Assembly: GCA_921293015.1 (NCBI GenBank)
Contig: OV121090.1
Span: forward strand, 18,738,304-18,802,303
DNA: 64,000 nucleotides
Source: Phorcus lineatus
Lineage: Eukaryota > Mollusca > Gastropoda > Trochida > Trochidae
Direction of reading: 5' to 3'
Each line of letters opens with the position of its first letter. Within the stretch, counting starts at the first letter, position 1. Positions 14,464-26,889 of the stretch are shown piece by piece. Below the pieces are notes generated by a model that saw only the letters and a program-made list of their open reading frames with translations, ran no database searches and was not told the origin of the DNA. The position numbers and the translations under genes are program-made.

Positions 14464-15564
14464 TTTATTACCCACGTGGGACTTCGTAATGGGGTTTCAT
14501 AACAATCTGTTATGACACATATGTGTCATAACACCTTCGAGTGTTTTGATTGGCTGATACATGAGTTTTGACGTTACCGGTACTACTTTCATCAGCTATT
14601 TCATTCATGATATCCATTCATAAGTTTTCGTTCCTAAGCACACGAAAAACGAGAATTTTGATAATATAATCGAATAAAACTTAACTTTTCATTGTGGCTA
14701 CATGCAAAGCTTTTCTTTCCTTTAATTACTGAAATGTCCGTAAATGAATAGAAAAACGATACAATCTAAATAAGTAACAAAATTCGTTTGCTAGAAGGTC
14801 GATCGGGACTCATGTAAACAAAGATGGCGTCACCCTTAAAAAATCAATGATTTGGTCAAAATCTGTGAAAAAGTTATTGAACGAGTTGTGAATGTAATTC
14901 GGCCTTTGAACACTTTCAGCTTATATGTTGTCAATACTTCTCAGGGGGAAAAGCAAGTACCTAGATATAGACTTACTGTTTTGCCTGTTTCGCCAAGCGT
15001 CGTCGTTTATGTACAGTGACTTGTCCTCTGATGAAGACCTAGTTTATGTAGTTGCAATTGAATGAAAAGTTTCTTTACCAGTTGACTGTTTTTAAAACAT
15101 AAATTTCAATGGTATTCCCTTTTGAGGCCAAATGTTCCGTGTGCCATTGAAAACGTATCTTGTTAATCCGTTGTTCCCGAACAGACTTTACCCACGTTAC
15201 GACTCGCCTGGAGTGACGGCCGACTGACGTTGAGCGGAGATTTAGCCTAGGTCACGTTTATCAGTTCAAAATGTTGACAGTTTTCGCGTGTTTAAGCTGA
15301 ATAACAGATTTGTAGCTGAAACCAAGTCTATAAATGAAAAGAATTAAATGAGTTTTGCTTTCAGTTGTAGTTTTTTTAATGTGTTTCTTTATCAAATGTA
15401 ATGAACTACATTACACCAAAGCAGCGTACGTTTTCCGAAGTGAAGGGGCCGACATTCCAATCACCAGTGTAAAGTATTAATCCGCATTTTGAGTTTTTCT
15501 TTAGGGAAGCTAAATTTTACTTTAATTTGACGATGTTTTCATTGTAAAAAACGTGGGTAATAAA
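14464..15564. mobile_element. 1.1-kb TIR element, non-autonomous
   Basis: The left end TTTATTACCCACGT (14464-14477) is answered exactly by ACGTGGGTAATAAA (15551-15564), a 14-bp perfect TIR. The interior is richer in GC and CpG than the surroundings. It contains a 26-bp perfect palindrome (14508-14533) and CCAAT-like, TGACG and AAGATGGCG motifs, but no long open frame. The flanking module sequence is present without it in copy 3 (near 30760), so it is an insertion into copy 2. Superfamily not determined. Confidence 0.7.
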
Positions 15565-15719
15565 TAGGATACAAAACTCGTTCCCCTTTCATATCAAGTT
15601 TATGTCCCTCGTGAAATAATTTTGTTTTGTCACTCGCCAAGGCTCGTGACAAAGCAAAATTATTTCACTTGGGACATAAACTTGATATGAAAGGGGAAGC
15701 TCGTTTGATATCCTATAAT
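15565..15719. mobile_element. Hairpin (foldback) MITE, 155 bp
   Basis: Two arms of about 70 bp are near-perfect reverse complements around a loop of only a few bases at the CCAAGG near 15641. The outer ends are TAGGATA on the left and TATCCTA on the right. The arms share CCCCTTTCATATCAAG and TTTATGTCC blocks. There is no coding capacity. It abuts the right TIR of the 14464-15564 element, so either it was inserted there or the two form a compound unit. Confidence 0.88.
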
Positions 15720-16117
15720 TAGGTTACAAAGAAATATAATTGATGTTGGATCTTGACATATACACTGTAGCATCACTATACAATGTGGTAAAAATTTATT
15801 CCAGGAAAGGAACACTTATCAACAATTCATTGGTTTGAAGTGAAGCTTCCGCTAAGTAATGGGTAGTAAAACAGAGGTGTAAATGGGTAACAAATATATA
15901 TAGTTTTATTCATTTGAGAAATTCTGTGAATCATTTGGCGAATATTGTGTTTTCAACTCCAATTATAAGAATGCTTAAGCTGCAATGAACATTTGTGTGA
16001 TAACTGACACAGATGCTGACAGTGGGTGTATCAAATTATTGTCATGATTTGTTATCTTCAATCGTCAATAATGATTCATGGCTGATATGTGTCTATACAT
16101 GTATTAACCGAGGAATT

Positions 16118-16147
16118 CGTTGAGGTGAGGTGAGGTGAGGTGAGGTG
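16118..16147. repeat. (GAGGT)n pentamer tract
   Basis: About five perfect TGAGG/GAGGT units followed by TTTTGGGGTTTTGACG. The same pentamer ends the SINE at 32562, so this may be the tail of a degraded SINE; that link is inference. Confidence 0.8.
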
Positions 16148-17720
16148 ATTTTGGGGTTTTGACGAACGTACTAACTTCTTTCAGAGAAGGCAATAGCTCA
16201 AAAGTGTTATTTTTTAAACAAATCTATGAAAGACAACGCATCTATTTAGAATTCCGTTTAGATTTACCGAATCATTAGATTCTTAACACCCTAGGCTTCC
16301 AAAATCCCACTCTAAGACTCAGAAACCGTTTCAAAACCCGTTCCTTTGGAATTTTGTCTTAATTGTGGACAATAATATACATGTAGGACGTTGTAGATGA
16401 TATGACTGATGTGACCCTTATAATCTACTCAAGTATATACTGGTTGGATTAAGGACAGACATAGGTTTCAGTAACAACAATAGCAGAGTAAGTCCAATCA
16501 AGTACATGTGTGGTAAATGTAACAGACATGCGTTCAGAAGTCAATGTTACTAAAGATGAAAACAGAATATCTATTTCGAACAATCAACTTACACAACAAG
16601 CAAATGTATATATTGTTTGGTGCCTCTTATCTTCACTGTTTAAGATGTAGTGATAATTTAATTCAGGGCAAAGGTTACATTACGAGTCATGATTCAATGT
16701 ATTGAAGTGCGTCTTAAGATCGGTAGATTTTCGAACGACAACAGATATCTCTTCAACATATCAATTTTAACAGCTTTATTCTTTTTACATGTAATCAATC
16801 CTACAAAATTTCATAAATTAAACCACGTGCTAAGTTTTCAGGGACTGTCACTGTTTCACCGAGGATAATTATCTGAAAAGTTCAAGATGTCTTCATGGTT
16901 AGAATCAATCAATGACTGATTATGGTATTATGTAAAATCGACTACGATCAAATAAAAATCTTAACTTCACACCAAAAAGGTTTATCACTTTGTGTTGGGC
17001 AAATTAAACCCTGTGTCCACCAGGTAATTTATTGTGGACTGTAACCAAGATACCAAGGATAAAAAAATCAAAGCCTCCTTGACGTGTTCATGATTTAAAT
17101 CATTTGATGTCTGATCGAACCTTAGGATTAATATCGCCATTATAATCTTTTCTCCTCAACCAGATTTACACATGTCGTCTTAAGAAGATTAGTTTTGTTT
17201 AGTCTAATTAAGAAAAGTACATGTCGTCTGAAGAAGGTTAGATTTGTTCAGTCTAAGTAAGAAAAGTGTTAAGAGTGTTGCTAATGTGCCTGCATGATAA
17301 ATGCACAGCCTATGAATACCTTTCATCGTTTTCAAAATTAAGGATTTTTTAATGCCTGATTGATTTATCTGTGATTGCTTCTCCGCATGTTCAACTGACA
17401 TCGATTCTGTTATACCAGCATGGTTAAGCCTGAAGACAAATTCAGCTGTGGTCAATCACTAATACAGGCCACTTCACAGAAATGTGCTACTTGAGAGTCT
17501 ACTTGTTTAAATTCCACCTATTGAACAGTCATCGTTGAACCCAATATGACGAGTGAAGTAGATCCAAAGAAGACTTGTCTTTTTTCTGGACTAATGACTA
17601 CAGATGGTCTGGACACGTGTACTTGATTCTCTGGTTTGAGGTGAGGTGAAGCGATGTTGGGTTTAAGGAGAGAAAGCCCAACTGACGTGACCCCCCGAGT
17701 CCGAGTCTTCTAAGTTACAG

Positions 17721-19119
17721 AATTTAGTGCAAATGGTACAAATACAATATACAATAAAAGGCTTTGATTTGGTTAACACTAAAATGAAATAATCGTACAA
17801 TCCCGTAATAATGTAAATGAACAGAACCGCTGAATATGTGATTTCTACTTTGAGAACAGATATTAAGAAAAGACGACATCAGAAAATTATAATAAAGCAT
17901 TCTGTTTTTCTCAGTTTCAATCGCAAATTTTTTGTCAAGATTATGATGATTTTTTTCTATATAATCTGATGTAATCTGATTATTTATGAACATGTCATAA
18001 TGTTTTATAGTATTTAAATAAGTATAATAATCATAAATCATTCACGGTAACAACGTTATATGTGAATTATAACCAAGTATCACACAACACATTATAATAA
18101 ATTTTCAGTTACAAGCATTGTCTGTGTTTATGTAATGCCTATTATTACTAGGTCTGTAAAGGGCTAATGGTCACTTAAATGCTGCATGTATGTCGTATGT
18201 ATGTCTTATTTATTGGCCAACTATCTTCCTTTTTTGCTATCTAATTTACAAACACTGTTTGATAAGAAAAACATGGAAAAAATTATTTAAATACAATTAA
18301 GCTTTGAAGATCTAAAGTTGCTCTGGGCCTAAACATCAAAGAAAAATTAAGAATGTCAGCCTATAATTCATCAAGCCCAGGCCAAATGGAGGATGAAAGA
18401 ACAGAATTGGTGTGTAAAATATTAAGTAGAATAAATTGATGATAATGGTGTTAGAGGAAAATATATAACCCATCTAACTTAACAGTGTGGCGTCCTTTAT
18501 GATTTTAGAGAGAAAATGTCAAACTTCACAAATGGTCTTTTTTATCGAGAAGTAATGTTTGTTTTAAAAAATCAGAATCCTCAATCTTATCTGTTCAGTT
18601 TAGTGACAATAAACGCGTTAAATACGTGATATGTAATCAAAAAAGCTGACAGTGGCGCCAATGGTCCAAACTTATTTCGGAAAATTATTAACAGTAGACA
18701 GAAAGACAAAGCTTGGTTGATAGTATAAAGTAGGTCATTTAACATTTAACTACTATATTCTTTATTTGGATACAGAATGCTGAATTCCTTACATTTTGAG
18801 AGCCGCTTTCGGATTATCAGTGAAAACAAGAAAGTATCATAATTTTGACATTTTAGACATTAAGATGCAAAAAGGCAAGGTAAGAGATTTTAACCTACCT
18901 CAGATAGCCATTTAAAACATCATGAAATATACTCTGTGTTACTTAGAGTGTAATTTTAAATGAAAGTATAAGAAACATATCTGTGTAAGTGACTTTCGCT
19001 TGATCAGTTTTTACGATTAAAACAGTAATTAATAATAACAATAAGGAAAATGAGATATTTCAATCCACTAAAGTGACTTGAAATCTATGTTGTTACAATT
19101 TTCATCCATCAGACATATA
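17721..19119. other. Unrecognised AT-rich DNA between module copies 2 and 3
   Basis: No supported gene. At 18475-18560 a short stretch (GTCAAACTTCACAAATGG, TTTTTATCGAGAAGT) resembles the left subterminal part of the TIR elements at 653 and 54017, so a decayed relative may lie here. I could not define its right end. Confidence 0.5.
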
Positions 19120-20642
19120 TACAATCATAATAAATTGCAATTTTAATGCATGAGGGAGATAGCTGAAAGCAAGCTACATTTTACTATTTTCTGATAACAG
19201 ACGCTTGCTTGAGATTCATTCTTTTGCTGGCCAAACATGCAAATTTGTTAAGTCAAATTTGGATTTATGACTTCTTGTGAAAATGCAAATAGTATTAAAT
19301 ACATTAAAAGAGCAATCAAAATGTTGTTATCATGTTGTCGTTGATAAAGACAGCAATGCGTACAAGTTAGTAATTCAAATTTGAAATGTTTCACTAAAAA
19401 TTAGATTTTAACAACATTAACTCCTGAACGACTAATAGTTCATAATGAACATTTTTTCATATCAAAAAACAAAAATTGTGTATGGTTTTATTTAATTCAT
19501 CATTTGTGAAAACCCTTACTTTAAAGGGTTTTAAGCTTTTTAAATCCTTCTTTTACGTTCTTTTACACACATCTACAAATATGAACAGCATGATTTCTTC
19601 ATAACTTCTTCATTGCGAAACTCGCGACGTTTCAATCATCATCAATCAACTACTACAAAAATGAAGGCCTGTTTCTTTTAACACTCAAGTGTATACTCTC
19701 TTTGTGTTTGTATTTCAATTCCCCCTTGCATAACATTCTCTTTCTGGTATCCTTAATTAGATTTTTTTTTTCCACATGTGCATGTTATATTTCATATGGT
19801 ATGAACGTATCAATTTTGTTGTCCCCACATCAAATCTGATGACAGAGTAAATATATACTCCAAACCAAAACCGTTTATTTTCACAATGTATATTTTTTCT
19901 ATCTAGGAAATTCTTGCTCTTGTTATATATGCCACTTCTATATGCTCTTTTAATACTTGATCTATACATATAATTTGAACTGACCTTTCAAAATGACATT
20001 TAAAAAAATGTCTTTTGTCATTATCTTATTTGTTCTCCATAATATATTTCTATTTTGCGCTTCTACTTTCCTTTGAACCGATTACTCAACACTGTTACAG
20101 TCTGTAGTATATAACTGTACCTTTATATCTAACAGAAAACCGCATATTTTTATGTTGACCGATGGATTGAAATGTAGGACAGGTCGTAAGAAAATGCAAC
20201 ATCAAAGGAAGAGTAACTTATTTACGTGCATTCAAAGTGTCATTCCCAGACAGACGGTAGCAATAGACCCTTGGGAAATGTAGAAATGTCTTTAACTTGC
20301 ATACAGCGATACTTACATAAAAGGAAGAATATACAGCTGTAGACAACCACCATTGCTGCATGTTTTAGTTCATGCCTTAAAACTCATTTTAAACAAATGT
20401 GATACTTGTGTAAAATATAGTAGAAAGATACACTTGATAATATACGTGATTGGGATGTTTTGGGATTAAACAGTTAATTTTGATTAAAGGATTTTTGTGT
20501 ATCATCATGAGTACTGAATATTGTTTAATGAAATCGTGTTGATTTGTTGATTTAAAAGCTTACCACAATGAAATAAACATTTTGGTGATATTTTAGCTGA
20601 AGCAAAATCATGAAACTGTTCTGGCTTAAGTATATTGTAGCT

Positions 20643-20760
20643 AGGAGTGAGTGAGTTTGGGTTTAACGTGTTTTCAACCCTATCTCGGTTATTAAACACG
20701 TGTATGAAAATCACCCAAAAGAGTGTCGACAGAACAGGGAGAAAAGATATCGAAATGGTA
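20643..20760 (+). repeat. Possible SINE-tail fragment left of the inverted duplication
   Basis: GAGTGAGTGAGTTTGGGTTTAACG resembles the ends of mollusc SINE-like repeats (compare GTGAGTCGGTGTTTAACG at 32572). Only the tail-like part is recognisable. It ends where the large inverted repeat begins. Confidence 0.4.
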
Positions 20761-22793
20761 ATAGTCCGCCGGCCCAGAGGGGTCCCCATGCACCCCCCCC
20801 ATGGCAGACTGAGACTAACTTTTTTGGAAGCCTTGACATGTCTATTATGCAAATTTGACTGGTAACAGTGTATAAACTGGGACGAAATGTGTCATTTTTA
20901 CATATTTCCATGGGTACCCCCCTCAGCCACTTATTCTCTGAAGCGTCACACCAAAAGGTGGATATCCCCATATCTTTGGTTCTAATTATCATAGAACCAT
21001 AATCTTGGTATCTAAATGTATGTTTATAAGGTCACTGAATCCATTGACAGACATTTCAGATAGCTACCATAGGTCATTTGTACGAAATTTTAGGTTTCCA
21101 TTACAAAAACTCATCATTCATGACTTCGACCGGTCACAATTCTATTTTCTCTTCTCTACAGTTAATGGATATCATTTTATTTTACATTATTTGCACTGAT
21201 AGTAGAATTATGAGTACCTGTAACCATTTTGTGTACCTATGTGTACTTATAACAAACAAATTAAGTGTCCAAAAGCAAACCAAGGGACCTACCGTTAATC
21301 TACTATCACTGAAATACACCAACTCAGCCTTGGAATTTTTTTTTTCTTCCTCTCTATAGTTAATGTATATGATTTTATTTTACATTATTTGCACTGAGAA
21401 TAGAATCTTGAGTACTTGTAACCCTTTTGTGTACTTATGTGTACTTATAACACATAAATTAAGTGTCCAAAAGTAAACCAAGGGACCTACCGTTAATCTA
21501 CTATCATTGAAATACACAAACTGAGCTTTGGAAAAAACTATTTTCTCTTCTCTACAGTGAATGTATATCACTTTATTTTACATTATTTGCACTGAGAATA
21601 GAAAATTGAGTACTTGTAACTCTTTTGTGTACTTATGTGTACTTATAACACATAAATTAAGTGTCCAAAAGCAAACCAAGGGACCTACCGCTAATCCACT
21701 ATCATTGAAATACACCAACTCAGCCTTGGTAAAACACTATTTTTTCTTCTCTAAAGTTAATGTATATTATTTTATTTAACATTATTTGCACTTAGAGTAG
21801 AATTATGGATACTTGCAACTCTTTTGTGTATTTGTGTACTTATATCAACCAAGGTTAAGTGTCCAAAAGCAAACTAAGGGGCCTACCATTAATCTACTAT
21901 CATTGAAATACACCAAATCAGCCTTGGAAAAAACTCACAATTTTGTATTTTGTTTTACTGTTTTACTTCTAAATCATTGGGGATTTAAAGGGTTCAAAGA
22001 AGAAAGATAACACATAGGTATCAATTCGTCATTACACACATCACAGGCATGTAGTACAGGAGTACATTCTTGTAAATTATTCATTTTTAATCTCCATATG
22101 ACTGTTTGAATCAGCTGCTTTTTTGACATCAGCAATTTATCAAAATCCTAGTTTTAAGAGAGAGCATCATCATCAATAACATCACCATACACCACACACC
22201 TTGATGTCGACCAACTCTCTAGGAAGAGCGCACTGGCTCTAGCTTCCCACCCATAAGAGTCGAACTATGTCTCTCATCAGCAACAAGAACAACAGACATT
22301 TGAACAGAGATGTATTCCATAGAGCCTCCTGCTAATTTAAATGCATTGTATGATACTCTAGGCTTTTGATGGTATCATGACAGTGTCCATGGTACATTGT
22401 TTGACTCATGTTCACAGCAATAGACATTCAGTTGCAGACAGCCAACTTTATCAATAGTTTCTATCAGGTCCACCATAGACAGCAAAATAAATCCTTATAG
22501 GTCTTTTATAAGTGATATGTACATAAGGAAGACAAACTTTATCTTAAAATTCACGTTCCTGAGTACATCATTACTCAATCCGGTTGGTTGTAGGATATAT
22601 GAATTTTGGTACATTTAACCACAACAAGTAAACATTAAACAATAGTGAGGAAACCTAATTATCAAGATTAATCATATGAGAATGTAATACAATATGGATT
22701 TCCAGTAAATGCACATTTGAAGGCACCTTACTCACCAAACAAATCTGATGGCACAACCTAAGAGCCACTTGATCTGATCAGAAAAACTTTGAA
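20761..22793 (+). repeat. Left arm of large inverted repeat (2,033 bp)
   Basis: Every base pair checked in this arm pairs with the reverse complement of 23250-25282. Mirror positions sum to 46043 at the outer edge, at the inner edge and at all shared open frames, so there is no net indel over 2,033 bp. Translations of the mirrored frames are identical. The outer end is GC-rich (ATAGTCCGCCGGCCCAGAGG, then an 8-C tract). Sequence pairing stops at 20761/25282 outside and at 22793/23250 inside. No coding gene is recognised within it. Confidence 0.97.
21154..21940 (+). repeat. About 198-bp tandem repeat, about 4 copies, in the left arm
   Basis: Each unit starts near CTCTACAGTTAATG (21154, 21352, 21550, 21749) and runs through TTGCACTGAGAATAGAA, GTGTACTTATAACA, AAGTGTCCAAAAGC, AAGGGACCTACCG and CAGCCTTGG. 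The period is 198-199 bp and units are clearly diverged from each other. The same array appears mirrored at 24103-24889. So the tandem array is older than the inverted duplication. Short frames repeated in each unit are by-products. Confidence 0.93.
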
Positions 22794-23249
22794 GTCACCG
22801 TAGAAATGAGCAACTTAATGCTGTAATTTTATCAATAGATATATGAAACAAAATATGTCTGCATCTCTAGACAACAGAACTGCAGTGGTTACATGACAAT
22901 CCGCAAAAGGCCTAAAGTTACTATCACACATATATGATGTATCCATGTGGTTAAGTTGTGCTTTCTTCAGCAAATCAACACAGAAGGTGCTTTATAGTAA
23001 TCTAGGTTTTAACATTCAGTATGACCACATTTGATCTGGAAGTTTCAATGAAGGCATGTCCTATCACATGGCATAACAATGATAGATACAAAAACCATAT
23101 CATAGTCATAAGAACATTCCGAGTGGAATGAGCATATAGAAGGATGCGTGGCAAGTAAATGGATGGAAGTTGTTCCTCAGACATTCTTATCCCACTTGAA
23201 GCTGGACTCATCAGATTAGGCTCATTGCAAGGTGCTTTTACTTGCTATT
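22794..23249. other. Spacer of the large inverted repeat (456 bp)
   Basis: Single-copy sequence between the two arms. It contains no recognisable gene; the 69-codon minus frame (23002-23211) shows no known motif. Confidence 0.85.
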
Positions 23250-25282
23250 TTCAAAGTTTTTCTGATCAGATCAAGTGGCTCTTAGGTTGTGCCATCAGAT
23301 TTGTTTGGTGAGTAAGGTGCCTTCAAATGTGCATTTACTGGAAATCCATATTGTATTACATTCTCATATGATTAATCTTGATAATTAGGTTTCCTCACTA
23401 TTGTTTAATGTTTACTTGTTGTGGTTAAATGTACCAAAATTCATATATCCTACAACCAACCGGATTGAGTAATGATGTACTCAGGAACGTGAATTTTAAG
23501 ATAAAGTTTGTCTTCCTTATGTACATATCACTTATAAAAGACCTATAAGGATTTATTTTGCTGTCTATGGTGGACCTGATAGAAACTATTGATAAAGTTG
23601 GCTGTCTGCAACTGAATGTCTATTGCTGTGAACATGAGTCAAACAATGTACCATGGACACTGTCATGATACCATCAAAAGCCTAGAGTATCATACAATGC
23701 ATTTAAATTAGCAGGAGGCTCTATGGAATACATCTCTGTTCAAATGTCTGTTGTTCTTGTTGCTGATGAGAGACATAGTTCGACTCTTATGGGTGGGAAG
23801 CTAGAGCCAGTGCGCTCTTCCTAGAGAGTTGGTCGACATCAAGGTGTGTGGTGTATGGTGATGTTATTGATGATGATGCTCTCTCTTAAAACTAGGATTT
23901 TGATAAATTGCTGATGTCAAAAAAGCAGCTGATTCAAACAGTCATATGGAGATTAAAAATGAATAATTTACAAGAATGTACTCCTGTACTACATGCCTGT
24001 GATGTGTGTAATGACGAATTGATACCTATGTGTTATCTTTCTTCTTTGAACCCTTTAAATCCCCAATGATTTAGAAGTAAAACAGTAAAACAAAATACAA
24101 AATTGTGAGTTTTTTCCAAGGCTGATTTGGTGTATTTCAATGATAGTAGATTAATGGTAGGCCCCTTAGTTTGCTTTTGGACACTTAACCTTGGTTGATA
24201 TAAGTACACAAATACACAAAAGAGTTGCAAGTATCCATAATTCTACTCTAAGTGCAAATAATGTTAAATAAAATAATATACATTAACTTTAGAGAAGAAA
24301 AAATAGTGTTTTACCAAGGCTGAGTTGGTGTATTTCAATGATAGTGGATTAGCGGTAGGTCCCTTGGTTTGCTTTTGGACACTTAATTTATGTGTTATAA
24401 GTACACATAAGTACACAAAAGAGTTACAAGTACTCAATTTTCTATTCTCAGTGCAAATAATGTAAAATAAAGTGATATACATTCACTGTAGAGAAGAGAA
24501 AATAGTTTTTTCCAAAGCTCAGTTTGTGTATTTCAATGATAGTAGATTAACGGTAGGTCCCTTGGTTTACTTTTGGACACTTAATTTATGTGTTATAAGT
24601 ACACATAAGTACACAAAAGGGTTACAAGTACTCAAGATTCTATTCTCAGTGCAAATAATGTAAAATAAAATCATATACATTAACTATAGAGAGGAAGAAA
24701 AAAAAAATTCCAAGGCTGAGTTGGTGTATTTCAGTGATAGTAGATTAACGGTAGGTCCCTTGGTTTGCTTTTGGACACTTAATTTGTTTGTTATAAGTAC
24801 ACATAGGTACACAAAATGGTTACAGGTACTCATAATTCTACTATCAGTGCAAATAATGTAAAATAAAATGATATCCATTAACTGTAGAGAAGAGAAAATA
24901 GAATTGTGACCGGTCGAAGTCATGAATGATGAGTTTTTGTAATGGAAACCTAAAATTTCGTACAAATGACCTATGGTAGCTATCTGAAATGTCTGTCAAT
25001 GGATTCAGTGACCTTATAAACATACATTTAGATACCAAGATTATGGTTCTATGATAATTAGAACCAAAGATATGGGGATATCCACCTTTTGGTGTGACGC
25101 TTCAGAGAATAAGTGGCTGAGGGGGGTACCCATGGAAATATGTAAAAATGACACATTTCGTCCCAGTTTATACACTGTTACCAGTCAAATTTGCATAATA
25201 GACATGTCAAGGCTTCCAAAAAAGTTAGTCTCAGTCTGCCATGGGGGGGGTGCATGGGGACCCCTCTGGGCCGGCGGACTAT
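23250..25282 (-). repeat. Right arm of large inverted repeat (2,033 bp)
   Basis: Reverse complement of 20761-22793 with no length difference. Segments compared base by base (25103-25160, 23981-24050, the homopolymer at 25243-25250) are identical to the left arm. The 198-bp tandem array is mirrored at 24103-24889. The outer edge abuts a dispersed repeat at about 25285. Confidence 0.97.
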
Positions 25283-25284
25283 AA

Positions 25285-25450
25285 GGGAAGAGACAGAAGA
25301 TAATACATAGTGAGAGACAGACAGCAAACTCAAGAACGATTTGAATTCGGTCTGGCTTCTAACCGTCTACATGGCCAGCTTGGTTAACAGTTCCAGGAGC
25401 AAGTAAGCTCCGCCGGGCATAGCTCTGAAGCATGCAAACATTAACACCAG
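25285..25450 (-). repeat. Second copy of the 7890-8215 dispersed repeat
   Basis: Shares GAGAGACAGACAGC, GAATTCGGTCT and, in reverse orientation relative to the first copy, GGAGCAAGTAAGCTCC and TCTGAAGCATGCAAAC. The far inverted end found in the first copy is not visible here, so this copy looks truncated. Confidence 0.6.
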
Positions 25451-26647
25451 GATAAGTGATAGAGTCAAAAGAAGAAAGGTGAATAACCAGTGAAGTTATT
25501 TGAACAGTTTTGATGAGACGTATTGTTGTTTAGTTGATTTTTTTAAGTGCACAGTTTTAACAAACGACGTCTTCTAAGAGATAGAGGAGATGGCAAACAT
25601 AAAAATAGCACTATGTTTAGATTTGCAGTAAAACATAGAAGCACTAAAAGGGTTTAAATATCAACACGTAATTGTTTTCAGGTATACCAAAAGTACTTCC
25701 CTCTAAAAGAAACAAACAGCACACCATTTGACATTTTGTTTAAACATATTCTGCATTCAAAGACTTTAAAAGATCCCTCTCCTTCATTGACGAGAAAATG
25801 TTCTACACGCAGTAAGGTTTGGGTGTAATGCTTCACTGAATTTCAATACAGTACCACCCATTATTCGCTAGTTCGCAATGCATAGCCTCAATGTGTTGCG
25901 GGCTTTCTCCTTGCAATACAGCGATAAAGGTGAAATAGTTCAATGAACAACGTTTTTACAATTCTATGTTCAAATAAATACATTATATACAGTGTTATTA
26001 TGCATAACACATTAACACATATTAAAATGTCATCACATATTATAGTCCTTTCACTGGAAATATTTGGGAGTGCATCAATAAAACGAACCCATTTTCTCTG
26101 TAATTTGTTAGAACATTTTCTACTTTTAACCTTTTTGAGATACCACAGAACCAGAATAGAAAAGTCCTTATCCGTCTATGACAGGTATATTGATCATACT
26201 TAGGCCCTCTACATAATGATAACGGTGATGGTTTGAGTATTATAAAACTTAATATACATTTATATAAAAGTTTTTTATCAAATTTTTTTGAGATCTATTT
26301 AATGTTTACAAAGGTTATGATATAAAATATAAAAGTGTGATAGAATAAAAATGTCCAATATACTTGACATTTTTACTACAATATATGATTTTGTCATTAA
26401 CGAAATTTTTAATCTATATTTCTACACTTGATTACCGGCGAAATTCACTTTACACAATTCAAATTCAAAATTCAGAAGAAAAGTCCATCCTTAAATTATT
26501 CGCTGTAATATCAATCATGCCAACCGGTAGTAGCCCCTGTCCAAAATGATTTGTAAGTGCTAAGAAACTGTCACTTCTGCAGTAGAGAGGTACGGAATTA
26601 CCTGTAAATAGAACCGGAAAGTCTGAATGTATTGAGAGATGGTGTGG

Positions 26648-26790
26648 ATGTTCCGTGCAATCTGGGAATGATCACAATCTGCAGATTGTTCGCTCACAAT
26701 CTAGGAATTTTTTTCATTCCTAGATTGTTTAAACAATCTGCAGATTGTGAGACCTGAACAATCTGGGAATGATCACAATCTGGGAATTTG
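26648..26790 (+). repeat. Left terminal inverted repeat with nested palindromes
   Basis: Contains two perfect 16-bp palindromes ACAATCTGCAGATTGT (26674-26689, 26733-26748), an imperfect hairpin built on CACAATCTAGGAAT (26696-26728), and direct copies of CAATCTGGGAATGATC. All are variations of the motif CACAATCTGGGAAT and its reverse complement. Confidence 0.92.
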
Positions 26791-26889
26791 CTTGTTTGTA
26801 GTATATCTTGCATTATAACATGATAATTGTCTAGTTTATTAAGGTTTTTCTTTGTGTATGCATTCAAATGATGGAGAATAGTTGTCAAG

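Larger units (their letters stand above)
12880..17720 (+). repeat. Non-coding module, copy 2 of 3
   Basis: Its start (12880-13000, AATGCAACATCA ... GTCATTCYCAGACAG) matches 20160-20300. Block 13690-14400 matches 8450-9090 and the split block 26180-26647/30526-30740. Block 15740-15860 matches 30775-30880 (GATCTTGACATA...). Block 16390-16500 matches 32260-32350. Block 17110-17620 matches 32510-33380. The copy is interrupted by the TIR element and hairpin MITE at 14464-15719. It also holds (GAGGT)n tracts at about 16118-16147 and 17636-17655 that look like SINE-tail remnants. No gene is visible. Confidence 0.65.

Noticed and set aside
14508-14533. Transcription terminator or operator at the 26-bp palindrome
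   Set aside because: Prokaryotic-type terminators are not expected here, there is no adjacent gene, and the palindrome lies inside a transposon-like element.
21078-22010. Several small plus-strand proteins with shared KLSVQKQTKGPT motif
   Set aside because: They are translations of successive 198-bp tandem units, mirrored on the other strand in the right arm.
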